This document shows, piece by piece, positions 51,148-58,939 of a DNA stretch of 64,000 nucleotides. The notes under the pieces are model-generated. The model worked only from the letters and a program-made list of their open reading frames with translations, did not search any database and had not been told where the DNA came from. Both the position numbers and the translations under genes were made by a program. Within the stretch, counting starts at the first letter, position 1. Every line of letters begins with the position of its first letter. This DNA is from an uncultured Clostridia bacterium (lineage in GTDB: Bacteria; Bacillota; Clostridia; Christensenellales; Aristaeellaceae), in the NCBI GenBank assembly GCA_934636105.1, contig CAKTZR010000001.1, forward strand, positions 1 through 64,000, written 5' to 3'.

Positions 51148-51866
51148 AATATATCAAAAGCATGAAATACGATATGCCGGAGTTGAACTCGAAAATCATG
51201 GGACCGAATCCCGTGAAGCTGGAGGAGGAGCTGCTGCAAAACCATCAAATCCCGGCGCATGGCACGGTGTGCGATTTGGGTAGCGGACAGGGCTTGACCT
51301 CTGTTTTTCTGGCGAAGGAATATGGATTTACGGTGTATGCGGCGGATTTATGGAGCAATCCCGACGAAAACCGTGCGTTTTTCCGTCAAATGGGGCTTTC
51401 GGATGAGCAGATTATCCCCGTGAAAGCGGACGCGCAGGCGCTTCCGTTTGAGCCGAACTTTTTTGACGCGGTGGTTAGCACGGATTCCTACAATTATTTC
51501 GGCCGCGATCCGCGATATCTGGATGAAAAGCTGCTGCCGTTTGTGATGCCGGGCGGATGGGTGTACATCGCGATTCCGGGCATGAAGAAGGATTGCCACG
51601 CTTGCCTGCCGCCCGAGCTGCTGCTCTCGTGGACGCCCGAACAGATGGATTACATGCACGACACGGCGTATTGGCGGAACATCGTCGGCCAAAGCCGAGA
51701 CTGCGAGGTGATTGAGGTCAGCGAGATGGAGTCTAACGATGAGGTTTGGGCAGACTGGCTGAAACAGGAGAATGAGTATGCCGTCGGCGACCGTAAATCA
51801 ATGGAAGCGGGCGCGGGAAAATATTTGAATTTCATCAAGATTGTGCTCAGAAAAAAAGCAGCTTAA
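51144..51866 (+). CDS. Class I SAM-dependent methyltransferase (small molecule type)
   Basis: 240 residues. SAM motif GTVCDLGSGQGLTSVFLAKE, acidic loop VYAADLWSNPDEN, then ADAQALPFEPNFFDAVVSTD and a YVMPGGWVYIAIPG-like motif IV region. The sequence resembles UbiE/CmoA-like enzymes that act on small molecules; the substrate is unknown. Starting at ATGA overlapping the TetR stop, it is the second gene of a repressor-controlled operon. That suggests its substrate, or a toxic compound it detoxifies, is the ligand of the TetR protein; this is inference. Confidence 0.85.
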   Translation: MKYIKSMKYDMPELNSKIMGPNPVKLEEELLQNHQIPAHGTVCDLGSGQGLTSVFLAKEYGFTVYAADLWSNPDENRAFFRQMGLSDEQIIPVKADAQALPFEPNFFDAVVSTDSYNYFGRDPRYLDEKLLPFVMPGGWVYIAIPGMKKDCHACLPPELLLSWTPEQMDYMHDTAYWRNIVGQSRDCEVIEVSEMESNDEVWADWLKQENEYAVGDRKSMEAGAGKYLNFIKIVLRKKAA

Positions 51867-51868
51867 CG

Positions 51869-51907
51869 AAAAAGCAGACGCCCGAAGGAACGAGCGCCTG
51901 CTTTTTT
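51869..51907. terminator. Terminator between the methyltransferase gene and galM
   Basis: AAAGCAGACGCCCG pairs with CGAGCGCCTGCTTT with two mismatches; T-run on the plus strand and A-run on the other side, so it may serve both convergent genes. Confidence 0.7.
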
Positions 51908-51919
51908 GCGATGATGAAA

Positions 51920-52975
51920 TTATTCCGTGCGGAACGCGTAAATCGTCGTCGTGTCATATTTTTCGCCGGGACGGAGAACCGTCGTGCCGATGAACTGCGG
52001 GTTGTTCGGCGAATCCGGAAAGTGCTGGGTTTCCAGGCAGACGGCGCAGAATTTGCCGTAGTGCGTGCCGCCTTTGCCGCCCGGGATATTCGTTCCGCAG
52101 GCGGTGTAGACCTGTACGCCGGGCTGATCGGTCAGCGTTTCCATCACGCGGCCGCTCTTGGGGTCGTGCAGGCGCGCGGCAAGGCCCATCGCTTCACCCT
52201 TGCGGAGGACGAAGTTGTGGTCGTAACCGCCCGCATAGGTCATCTGGCGGCAGGAAGCCGCCGCGTCAAGGCCGTCGCCCAGACGCAGGCCGTGACGCAT
52301 ATCAAACGGTGTTCCGGAAACGGGCATGTAGCCGCCGGTCGGAATAAGCGTGCGATCATAAACGGGCGTGATCGCGTCGGCTTCAATCGTCAGCACGTGG
52401 TCGTGAATCGTGCCGCTGGTGCAGCCTGCGAGATTGAAATAGCTGTGGTTGGTCATGTTGCAGAGCGTCGGCTTGTCGGTCGTCGCCTCGTAACGAATGG
52501 ACAGGTTGCAATCATCATCCCAGCCATAAGTCACGGTCACGTCCAGCGTGCCCGGAAATTTATCTTCGCCGTCGGGACTGACATAGTGCAGATGCAGAAG
52601 ATCGCCGTTAGCGGTTTCAACCGGTTCGACTGCCCAGAGCTGCTTGCTCAAAACGCCGTGCAGGTGGTTTTCGTTGTTGTTGCGGTCAAGCTGATACGTC
52701 TTGCCGTCGATGGTGAAGCGCGCCTGCCCGATGCGGTTGCCATAACGGCCGACCGTGTCGCCCATGCTGCCATGTTCGGCCAGATAGCTGGCCAGATTGT
52801 CAAAACCGAGCACCACATCGTCCAGCCTGCCGCTGCGATCCGGCACAAAGACGTTGGTCAAAATCGCGCCGTAATCAATCACGCTCACGGATGCGCCGCG
52901 CGCGTTGGTCAGGGTATATTGCGTCACGTTACGACCGTCCGACAGCGCGCCGAAGGGCTTTTTTGAAATTGCCAT
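51920..52975 (-). CDS. galM: Aldose 1-epimerase (galactose mutarotase)
   Basis: 351 residues. It starts MAISKKPFGALSDGRNVTQY. YGAILTNVFVPDRSGRLDD, VGRYGNRIGQARFTIDG, NENHLHG, the catalytic histidine in NMTNHSYFNLAG, GTPFDMRHG, YDHNFVL and the catalytic glutamate in AVCLETQHFPDSPN are all in place. It interconverts alpha and beta anomers of hexoses in the cytosol. GGAG precedes ATG 52975. No Leloir pathway genes are adjacent. It is the last gene of the high-GC block before the glycan island. Confidence 0.94.
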   Translation of the reverse strand: MAISKKPFGALSDGRNVTQYTLTNARGASVSVIDYGAILTNVFVPDRSGRLDDVVLGFDNLASYLAEHGSMGDTVGRYGNRIGQARFTIDGKTYQLDRNNNENHLHGVLSKQLWAVEPVETANGDLLHLHYVSPDGEDKFPGTLDVTVTYGWDDDCNLSIRYEATTDKPTLCNMTNHSYFNLAGCTSGTIHDHVLTIEADAITPVYDRTLIPTGGYMPVSGTPFDMRHGLRLGDGLDAAASCRQMTYAGGYDHNFVLRKGEAMGLAARLHDPKSGRVMETLTDQPGVQVYTACGTNIPGGKGGTHYGKFCAVCLETQHFPDSPNNPQFIGTTVLRPGEKYDTTTIYAFRTE

Positions 52976-53027
52976 CGCTTTCGTCTCCTTTTTATACGTG
53001 AAAAAGTGAACGTTTTTTGTTGAAATC

Positions 53028-53056
53028 AGTATATCAGCAATTTAAAGAAGCGTCAA
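53028..53056 (-). promoter_or_regulatory. galM promoter
   Basis: Minus strand: -35 TTGACG (53056-53051), 17-bp spacer, -10 TATACT (53033-53028). Confidence 0.8.
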
Positions 53057-53125
53057 GCGTCGGTAGGTTATTAAGACGTTTCATGGATGAGAAAACGAAA
53101 TTGTGCGCCAGAAACTTTATGAGTT

Positions 53126-53151
53126 TGCCCAAGGCTTTTGGGCATTTTTTT
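53126..53151 (+). terminator. Terminator upstream of the recombinase gene
   Basis: 7-bp stem TGCCCAA / TTGGGCA, loop GGCTT, seven T. No gene lies just before it on this strand, so it may insulate the island or be a leftover of a lost gene. Confidence 0.7.
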
Positions 53152-53277
53152 GTTCCCTCTTTTATTTGGAACTTGCCTTGGTTAAAATGACGACGACGGG
53201 ATTGACGAAACCCGGCGGCATGCTCCAACAATGGGTTGCCCTCGGAAAATGCATAAAAAATATGGGAGGAACGAAAA

Positions 53278-54117
53278 ATGAAAGAAAGATACCTGACGGA
53301 AAAGTTGATTTGTGCCTTTCGTGAACATTTGGTTATGGATGAAAAAAGCGGACACACCGTAGAAAAATACGTCCGGGATATCCGTGCTTTTTCTGCATTC
53401 TTGAATGGGAAGACAGTGACCAAAGAGCAGGTTATCGCCTATAAACGGCAGATTTCGGAAGATGGATATGCAGTGCGATCCGTGAACTCTATGCTGGCCA
53501 GTATCCATAGCTTCCTGGATTTTCAGGGATGGCGGGACTGCCGGGTGAAGAATTTGAAAATGCAGCATGCGGTTTACTGTGCGGAGGAAAAAGAACTGAC
53601 CAAGGCGGAGTATCTGCGTTTGCTGGAGGCGGCGAAGGGACGACCAAGGCTGCGGCTGATCTTGGAGACGATTTGCGGCACAGGGATTCGGGTCAGCGAG
53701 TTGAGCTACTTTACGGTTGAAAGCGTGCGTGACGGGGAAATTTCTGTGCGGTGCAAGGGGAAAATTCGAACCATCTTGATTCCGGGAAAGCTGCGGGGGC
53801 TTCTGCTATCCTACGTAAAGAAAAAAGGCATCCATTCCGGCGTGATTTTTACAACCAGGAATGGAAAGCCGTTGAATCGAAGCAGTATTTGGGCACAGAT
53901 GAAGGCGCTCTGCGAAAAGGCACATGTAAAGGCAAGCAAGGTGTTTCCTCATAATCTTCGCAAGCTGTTTGCCCGAACCTTTTATGGTGTTGAAAAGGAC
54001 ATTGCCAAGCTGGCGGATATTCTGGGCCACAGCAGCATCAACACCACCAGAATCTATATTATGACAACCGGCACGGAACACCGGAGAAAAATAGAAAGTC
54101 TGGGACTTGTCGTTTAG
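53278..54117 (+). CDS. Tyrosine recombinase (putative DNA invertase of the adjacent switch)
   Basis: 279 residues, XerC/D-like. An N-terminal SAM-like DNA-binding domain (about 10-100, HTVEKYVRDIRAFSAFLNGK) is followed by the catalytic domain with all expected residues: Arg138 in GTGIRVSEL, Lys160 in RCKGKIRTI, His225 and Arg228 in PHNLRKLFARTF, His251 in ILGHSSINTT and nucleophile Tyr260 in TRIYIM. GGAGG precedes the ATG. The gene has lower GC and different codon use from the preceding 53 kb. It ends 5 bases before the first of two 19-bp inverted repeats that bound a promoter segment, so it most likely inverts that segment. A plain prophage or ICE integrase is less likely: no other mobile-element gene is near. 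Confidence 0.9.
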   Translation: MKERYLTEKLICAFREHLVMDEKSGHTVEKYVRDIRAFSAFLNGKTVTKEQVIAYKRQISEDGYAVRSVNSMLASIHSFLDFQGWRDCRVKNLKMQHAVYCAEEKELTKAEYLRLLEAAKGRPRLRLILETICGTGIRVSELSYFTVESVRDGEISVRCKGKIRTILIPGKLRGLLLSYVKKKGIHSGVIFTTRNGKPLNRSSIWAQMKALCEKAHVKASKVFPHNLRKLFARTFYGVEKDIAKLADILGHSSINTTRIYIMTTGTEHRRKIESLGLVV

Positions 54118-54122
54118 GAGAT

Positions 54123-54141
54123 ACATAATCAACATTATGTT
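54123..54141 (+). repeat. Left inverted repeat of the invertible segment
   Basis: ACATAATCAACATTATGTT. An exact inverted copy lies at 54359-54377. Each copy is itself a dyad (ACATAAT-CAAC-ATTATGT), the form expected of a tyrosine-recombinase crossover site with two binding arms around a short centre. Confidence 0.85.
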
Positions 54142-54173
54142 CTGAGTTATTTGCATCTTCACACAACACCCTT

Positions 54174-54202
54174 ATTTTATCACACCTTGAAAATCAATTC
54201 AA
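54174..54202 (-). promoter_or_regulatory. Invertible promoter, pointing left in this assembly
   Basis: Minus strand: -35 TTGAAT (54202-54197), 17-bp spacer, -10 TAAAAT (54179-54174). Transcription would leave the segment through the left repeat and run antisense to the recombinase gene. Confidence 0.7.
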
Positions 54203-54255
54203 CTACTCACTGCAACGAATATTTCGTAAAATACGCAAACCGACATATAAAAGAC

Positions 54256-54319
54256 AGCACAATAAAGCCCTTCCAAGATCATTTTGAAAAAAATTGCGGA
54301 AGGGCTTTGCCGTTGTGCT
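54256..54319. other. Long imperfect hairpin inside the invertible segment
   Basis: AAAGCCCTTCC (54264-54274) pairs with GGAAGGGCTTT (54298-54308); an outer AGCACAA / TTGTGCT pair (54256-54262 with 54313-54319) extends it. The loop is 23 bases. It may act as a second terminator or as a protein site. Confidence 0.6.
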
Positions 54320-54324
54320 TTCAC

Positions 54325-54354
54325 GGGTGCCGCTTTGGCGCCCTTTTTCTTTTT
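54325..54354 (+). terminator. Rightward terminator at the right end of the invertible segment
   Basis: GGGTGCC-GCTTT-GGCGCCC stem-loop (54325-54343, one G-T pair) followed by TTTTTCTTTTT. It would stop read-through from the recombinase gene into the glycan operon. Confidence 0.8.
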
Positions 54355-54358
54355 CTGC

Positions 54359-54377
54359 AACATAATGTTGATTATGT
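54359..54377 (-). repeat. Right inverted repeat of the invertible segment
   Basis: AACATAATGTTGATTATGT, exact reverse complement of 54123-54141, 11 bases before the ribosome site of the helicase gene. Confidence 0.85.
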
Positions 54378-54402
54378 TGTTAAAGAGAAAGGAGCGTCAG
54401 GG

Positions 54403-56481
54403 GTGGAGCTTTACGCACACAATCGAGCAGCCTATGAGGCCGTGCTTCCTATGTTAGAGACGTATTGCCGTGCGGCCGTGATCCATCCAACCGGCACAGG
54501 AAAGAGCTTTCTGGCTTTTCAACTTATTGAAGATCATCCGAGAGACGCTTTTCTCTGGCTGTCGCCCAATGATTACATTTTTGAAAACCAGCGGCAGAAT
54601 GCACGACGGGAGTTCTCCAATGTGACATTCATGACTTATACCCGGCTCCTCCGCCTATCGGAAAGAGACTTGGCTGAGCTGTGGCCGCAATACATCATTC
54701 TGGATGAATTTCACCGCTGCGGGGCTTATTGCTGGAGCGTCGGTGTGGAACGGCTGTTAAAGCAGTATCCGCAGGCCAAAATTCTGGGCTTATCAGCAAC
54801 GCCTATCCGGTATCTGGATAACTGCCGAAACATGGCGGAGGAGCTGTTTACCGTAGACGGGAAGCTCTGCGTGGCCAGCGAAATGACCTTGGGTGAGGCT
54901 ATTGTGCGGGGAATCCTGCCAACACCCCGATATGTGACGACACTTTTTCAGTATCAGCAGGAACTGCGTCGATATCAGAAACGGATCGATACGCTGGTTC
55001 CTAAGGGAATGAAGGAACCCAGCCAGCGATATCTGGATGAGCTGCGCCGGACGCTAAGTCAGGCAAACGGTTTGAAGCAGGTTTTTACTCAATATCTGAA
55101 AAAGGGAGAAAAATATCTTCTTTTTTGCTCGGACTGGACTCATCTGCAAAAAATCAAGACACAGGTTCCAGCATGGTTCCGAGAAGTGGACGACCAGCCG
55201 CGATGTTACAGCCTTTATGCCGGAGCGTCGGAAACAGAGACGGAGTATGCGGCATTCCTGGCGGATGAAAGCGACCATTTGAAATTGCTGCTGTGTATCA
55301 ATCGGCTGAATGAGGGAGTTCACGTGGAAGGAGTCAGCGGTGTGATTCTGTTCCGGCCTACCGCTTCTCCTATTTTGTACAAGCAGCAGATCGGCAGAGC
55401 CTTGACAGCCGGAGCGGCGGCGGAACCGTTGATTCTGGATGTGGTCAACAATTTTGACAGTTTGACCAGCATCGGCACCATCCGGGAAGAAATGTCCGAT
55501 GCTGTTTGTAAGCTGCGGCAAAAGGGACAGGAAGATGAGATTCGGTCAGAACAGTTTCAGATTGAAGGACGGACAGAGGACAGCGTCCGTCTGGTGCAGG
55601 AATTGGAAGAAACGCTCAATCAAACCTGGGATCTGTGGTATGAGGCTGCCCGCGTCTATTATCTAGAGAATGGCAATTTAAAGGTGCCAAAGCGTTACGT
55701 CACGGAAACCGGATTGCAGCTGGGTGTCTGGATTCAGACTCAGCGAGCAATTTACAGCGGCAGCGGCAAGGGAGAGCTGTCCTCGGAACGGGTGGAGGCC
55801 CTGAATGCCATTGGAATGGTGTGGGGCGACTTGCTGGAGACTGCATGGAACGACGCGTGGGAATTGGCTCGTGAGTATGCCGAAGCTAACGGTAATCTTC
55901 TGATACCGGAGGGATGCGTAGTCAATGGCATCGATCTGGGAAAATGGGTCAGCTATCAGCGCAAACGCCGGAAAGAAGGCAAGCTTTCCCAGAATCGGGT
56001 GGCAAAGCTGGAAGAAATCGGCATGAGCTGGGATGTAACGGATACGAAATGGGATGCCCACTATTGGCAGGCAAAAGTCTTTTTTGAGAAACATGGAAAT
56101 TTGAATGTCCCAAGCACTTATCGGACAGAGGACGGTTTCCTGCTGGGCATGTGGATTGCCGGGCAGAGAAAGGCCCAGACAGCAAAAAAGCTGACAGAGG
56201 AGCAGATTCAGCAGCTGGAAGCCATTGGCATGACTTGGCACAAGACCTTTGACAGCCAGTGGCAAAGTGCATATGTTCTGGCGCAAGCTTATTATCGGCA
56301 AAACGGGAATTTGAATATTCCCTATGCCTACCGCACCTCCAACGGCTACAAACTGGGCCGATGGCTGGCCCGTCAGAAAAGCGCGAAAAGAGCACCGGGG
56401 AAGAACAGCAACTGCGTCATGACCCCGGAGCGGATCGCAAAATTAGAAAAGATTGGAGTTAGGTGGGATGCCGCAGAATGA
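54403..56481 (+). CDS. DEAD/DEAH-box (SF2) helicase-like protein with four helicase-associated repeats
   Basis: 692 residues from GTG 54403 (AAAGGAG 8 bases upstream); the frame is open back into the invertible segment, but that part has no family resemblance. Helicase core about 1-390: Walker A IHPTGTGKSFLAFQL, DExH box IILDEFHRCG, LGLSATPIRYLDN, and motif VI RPTASPILYKQQIGRALTAG. Residues about 408-690 are four helicase-associated (HA) repeats of the type WDAHYWQAKVFFEKHGNLNV...LGMWIAGQR...LEAIGMTW. Proteins of this form are found as first gene in surface-glycan loci of gut Firmicutes; their role there is not established. It is the first gene downstream of the invertible promoter and overlaps the glycosyltransferase gene. 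Confidence 0.88.
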   Translation: MELYAHNRAAYEAVLPMLETYCRAAVIHPTGTGKSFLAFQLIEDHPRDAFLWLSPNDYIFENQRQNARREFSNVTFMTYTRLLRLSERDLAELWPQYIILDEFHRCGAYCWSVGVERLLKQYPQAKILGLSATPIRYLDNCRNMAEELFTVDGKLCVASEMTLGEAIVRGILPTPRYVTTLFQYQQELRRYQKRIDTLVPKGMKEPSQRYLDELRRTLSQANGLKQVFTQYLKKGEKYLLFCSDWTHLQKIKTQVPAWFREVDDQPRCYSLYAGASETETEYAAFLADESDHLKLLLCINRLNEGVHVEGVSGVILFRPTASPILYKQQIGRALTAGAAAEPLILDVVNNFDSLTSIGTIREEMSDAVCKLRQKGQEDEIRSEQFQIEGRTEDSVRLVQELEETLNQTWDLWYEAARVYYLENGNLKVPKRYVTETGLQLGVWIQTQRAIYSGSGKGELSSERVEALNAIGMVWGDLLETAWNDAWELAREYAEANGNLLIPEGCVVNGIDLGKWVSYQRKRRKEGKLSQNRVAKLEEIGMSWDVTDTKWDAHYWQAKVFFEKHGNLNVPSTYRTEDGFLLGMWIAGQRKAQTAKKLTEEQIQQLEAIGMTWHKTFDSQWQSAYVLAQAYYRQNGNLNIPYAYRTSNGYKLGRWLARQKSAKRAPGKNSNCVMTPERIAKLEKIGVRWDAAE

Positions 56482-57385
56482 ACAGAAAAACAGCGTTGCG
56501 GCAGTTGTCGTTACATATAATCGATTGGATCTGCTGAAGCAATGTGTGAAGGCCCTGCTCGGCCAGACGGTCCCCTGCGATATTCTGATCGTCAATAATG
56601 CCAGTACGGATGGGACGGAAGAATGGCTGACAGCGCAGACGAACCTTCTATCGCGAAATACCGGCAGCAACTTGGGCGGCGCTGGGGGCTTCAATTACGG
56701 AATACGCTGGGCGGCGGAAGCAGGGTATGACGATGTGTGGATTATGGATGACGACACGCTGCCTAAACCGGATGCGTTGGAAAGACTTCTGGAAGCAGAC
56801 AGGCTCCTAAAGGGGGATTACGGCTGGTTGTCCAGCGTCGCTCTGTGGATCGACGGCAGTGAATGCAAAATGAATCGACAGAAGCTGAAAAAAAGCCGCA
56901 GTCCATCCCCCCAACTGATTCCGGCGGTACAGGCCACTTTTGTGTCCCTGTTTTTGCCGTTAGAAAGGGTATACAGCTTTGGATTGCCGATAAAAGATTT
57001 TTTCTTATGGGGGGATGATATTGAGTTTACACGCCGGATTGCAGTACGCGGGGGAAAAAGAAGCTATGTAGTTCAGACGAGTCAGGTCATCCATGCAATG
57101 AAAAATAACAACGGGAGCAATATTGCGACGGATAAAGAGGAAAGACTTTCGCGCTATCAATATGCTTTCAGAAATGAGAATTATTTGTACCGCAAAGAAG
57201 GCGTTGGCGGCTTCATTTATTATACTGCAAAGTGTCTTTTTAATATGCTGAAGACCTTGATTTTAGCAGAAGATCACCGCTTTAAGAGATTATTTGTTAT
57301 TTTAAGAGCGTATTTTTCCGGCTTCTCTTTTGAACCGCAGGTGGAACGCATTGAAACCTCAACAGAAAAGATAGGAGTTAAGTAA
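56468..57385 (+). CDS. Family 2 glycosyltransferase (GlfT/rhamnosyltransferase-like)
   Basis: 305 residues from ATG 56468 (GGAG 9 bases upstream), overlapping the helicase gene by 14 bases. GT-A fold motifs: VAAVVVTYNRLDLLKQCVKA, DILIVNNASTDGTEEW, NLGGAGGFNYGI, the metal-binding acidic motif VWIMDDDTLPKP and FFLWGDDIEFTRRI with the catalytic Asp. The sequence is closest in form to galactofuranosyl- or rhamnosyl-transferases. It is probably cytoplasmic, adding a sugar to a lipid-linked glycan exported by the Wzm/Wzt pair encoded next. Confidence 0.9.
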   Translation: MPQNEQKNSVAAVVVTYNRLDLLKQCVKALLGQTVPCDILIVNNASTDGTEEWLTAQTNLLSRNTGSNLGGAGGFNYGIRWAAEAGYDDVWIMDDDTLPKPDALERLLEADRLLKGDYGWLSSVALWIDGSECKMNRQKLKKSRSPSPQLIPAVQATFVSLFLPLERVYSFGLPIKDFFLWGDDIEFTRRIAVRGGKRSYVVQTSQVIHAMKNNNGSNIATDKEERLSRYQYAFRNENYLYRKEGVGGFIYYTAKCLFNMLKTLILAEDHRFKRLFVILRAYFSGFSFEPQVERIETSTEKIGVK

Positions 57386-57390
57386 GACCA

Positions 57391-58161
57391 ATGTTTTTTC
57401 GACAGATTCAAAAATACAGCCCGCTGATCCGAGAATTGGTATCGCGGGATTTAAAAGTAAAATACAGGCGCAGCGTTTTGGGATATCTTTGGAGTTTGCT
57501 GAATCCGCTTCTGATGATGGGTATTATGACGGTTGTGTTTTCCTACATGTTTCGATTTGACATACCCAATTATCCTTTGTACCTCATTTGCGGACAAACA
57601 CTGTGGGCGTTCTTCAATGAATCTACGAATATGGCAATGTACTCCATTGTTCAAAATGCCAGCTTGATAAAAAAGGTATACATACCCAAATATATTTTCC
57701 CGATAAGCCGGGTATTTTCAAGTTTCGTGACAATGAGTTTTTCACTGGCAGCCATTCTGCTTGTAATGCTTTTTACGGGAGCACAGTTTCATTGGACGAT
57801 TTTGCTGTTTTTTGTTCCCTTGGTGTTGCTGTTCATTTTTTCCGGAGGCGTAAGTTTAATCTTATCCGCCTTGTCTGTGCAGTTTCGGGACGTAACACAT
57901 CTGTATAGCGTTCTCACTTTAGGCTGGATGTATTTGACGCCGATCTTTTACCCGGTGAGCGCGATTCCCAGCGACGTTGGGGCATATATTCTGGCCAATC
58001 CGATGACTGGGTATATCACATTTTTCCGCTCTCTGGTGCTGTATGGCACATTCCCAGAGCCGGCAGTTTGGGCCCAATGTATCCTGTGGAGCATGGGCGC
58101 ACTTTTGGTTGGACTCTTTACTTTCAAAAAAGCTCAAAACAATTTCATCCTTTATATCTGA
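57391..58161 (+). CDS. ABC-2 type polysaccharide exporter, permease (Wzm-like)
   Basis: 256 residues with about six membrane helices. An N-terminal amphipathic part YSPLIRELVSRDLKVKYRRS and SVLGYLWSLLNPLLMMGIM are hallmark Wzm/TagG sequences. IPNYPLYLICGQTLWAFFNE and LTLGWMYLTPIFYPVSAIP follow, with a final helix and the short tail ...FKKAQNNFILYI. It forms the membrane channel exporting undecaprenyl-linked polysaccharide or teichoic acid. Starts 5 bases after the glycosyltransferase and is followed by the matching ATPase gene. Confidence 0.92.
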   Translation: MFFRQIQKYSPLIRELVSRDLKVKYRRSVLGYLWSLLNPLLMMGIMTVVFSYMFRFDIPNYPLYLICGQTLWAFFNESTNMAMYSIVQNASLIKKVYIPKYIFPISRVFSSFVTMSFSLAAILLVMLFTGAQFHWTILLFFVPLVLLFIFSGGVSLILSALSVQFRDVTHLYSVLTLGWMYLTPIFYPVSAIPSDVGAYILANPMTGYITFFRSLVLYGTFPEPAVWAQCILWSMGALLVGLFTFKKAQNNFILYI

Positions 58162-58170
58162 GGTGCCGAA

Positions 58171-58914
58171 ATGTTAGAGAAGAAATGCATGATTGATGTG
58201 AAGAATGTGTCCATGCGCTTCAATTTGGCTCAGGAAAAAACGGATACGATCAAAGAGTATTTTGTAAAACTTCTGAAGGGAAAGCTCCTGTTTAACGAGT
58301 TTTACGCTTTGAATGACGTGAGTTTTACGGTGAATCAAGGGGAAGCGGTAGCGCTGATCGGTCGGAACGGAAGCGGCAAGAGCACAATGCTGAAAAATAT
58401 TGCCGGAGTCATGAGACCGACAAAGGGAAGCGTTCAGGTAAATGGAACGGTCGCCCCAATGATTGAATTGGGTGCAGGCTTCGACTTGGATCTTACGGCG
58501 CGTGAAAACATTTTTCTGAATGGTGCAGTACTGGGGTATGATCGAAAATTTATGCGGCAGCATTTTGATAGCATTGTAGAGTTTGCAGAATTGCAAGAAT
58601 TTGTCGATGTTCCTGTTAAAAACTTTTCATCCGGTATGATAGCACGTTTGGGTTTTGCGATTGCTACCGAAGTAAAGGCGGACATTTTGATCGTGGACGA
58701 GGTCCTGGCTGTTGGCGATTATGCTTTTCAGCAAAAGTGCATGATGCGGATGAATGAGCTTTTGAGTGGAAACACGACGCTCCTTTTCGTATCTCACGAT
58801 ATCAGCAACGTTAGAAAACTCTGCAGGCGTGCCATTTGGATTGATGGAGGCCGAGTCGTTATGGATGGAGACAGCAACACGGTATGCGACGCATATCAGC
58901 CGAACAATCAATGA
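58171..58914 (+). CDS. ABC polysaccharide exporter, ATP-binding subunit (Wzt/TagH-like)
   Basis: 247 residues. MRFNLAQEKTDTIKEYFVKL at the start and LFNEFYALNDVSFTVNQGEA are typical of the polysaccharide-exporter subfamily. Walker A LIGRNGSGKSTMLKNIAGVM, signature VKNFSSGMIARLGFAIATEV and Walker B DILIVDEVLAVGD are intact. No C-terminal carbohydrate-binding domain follows, unlike long Wzt proteins, so recognition of a capped chain end is not expected. GAGGTG precedes the ATG. Confidence 0.94.
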   Translation: MLEKKCMIDVKNVSMRFNLAQEKTDTIKEYFVKLLKGKLLFNEFYALNDVSFTVNQGEAVALIGRNGSGKSTMLKNIAGVMRPTKGSVQVNGTVAPMIELGAGFDLDLTARENIFLNGAVLGYDRKFMRQHFDSIVEFAELQEFVDVPVKNFSSGMIARLGFAIATEVKADILIVDEVLAVGDYAFQQKCMMRMNELLSGNTTLLFVSHDISNVRKLCRRAIWIDGGRVVMDGDSNTVCDAYQPNNQ

Positions 58915-58939
58915 CTTTGGAAAAAGGGAGGATGTCAAG

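Larger units (their letters stand above)
54142..54358. mobile_element. Putative invertible promoter segment (217 bp)
   Basis: DNA between the two inverted repeats. In this orientation it contains a promoter reading left, a long imperfect hairpin, and a rightward terminator next to the right repeat. Inversion would aim the promoter at the helicase and glycan genes and turn the terminator away. It contains no supported gene. As assembled, the state is predicted OFF for the downstream operon. Confidence 0.78.

Noticed and set aside
53103..53324. A 73-codon plus-strand frame before the recombinase
   Set aside because: It crosses the terminator hairpin and overlaps the recombinase start in another frame.
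53278..54117. Reading the recombinase as a prophage or ICE integrase
   Set aside because: No phage, conjugation or transposase gene is nearby, and exact inverted repeats flank a promoter segment next to it, which fits an invertase better.
54151..54402. An 84-codon upstream extension of the helicase frame through the invertible segment
   Set aside because: No ribosome site at the early start, no family resemblance, and it would be broken by inversion. GTG 54403 has a good ribosome site.
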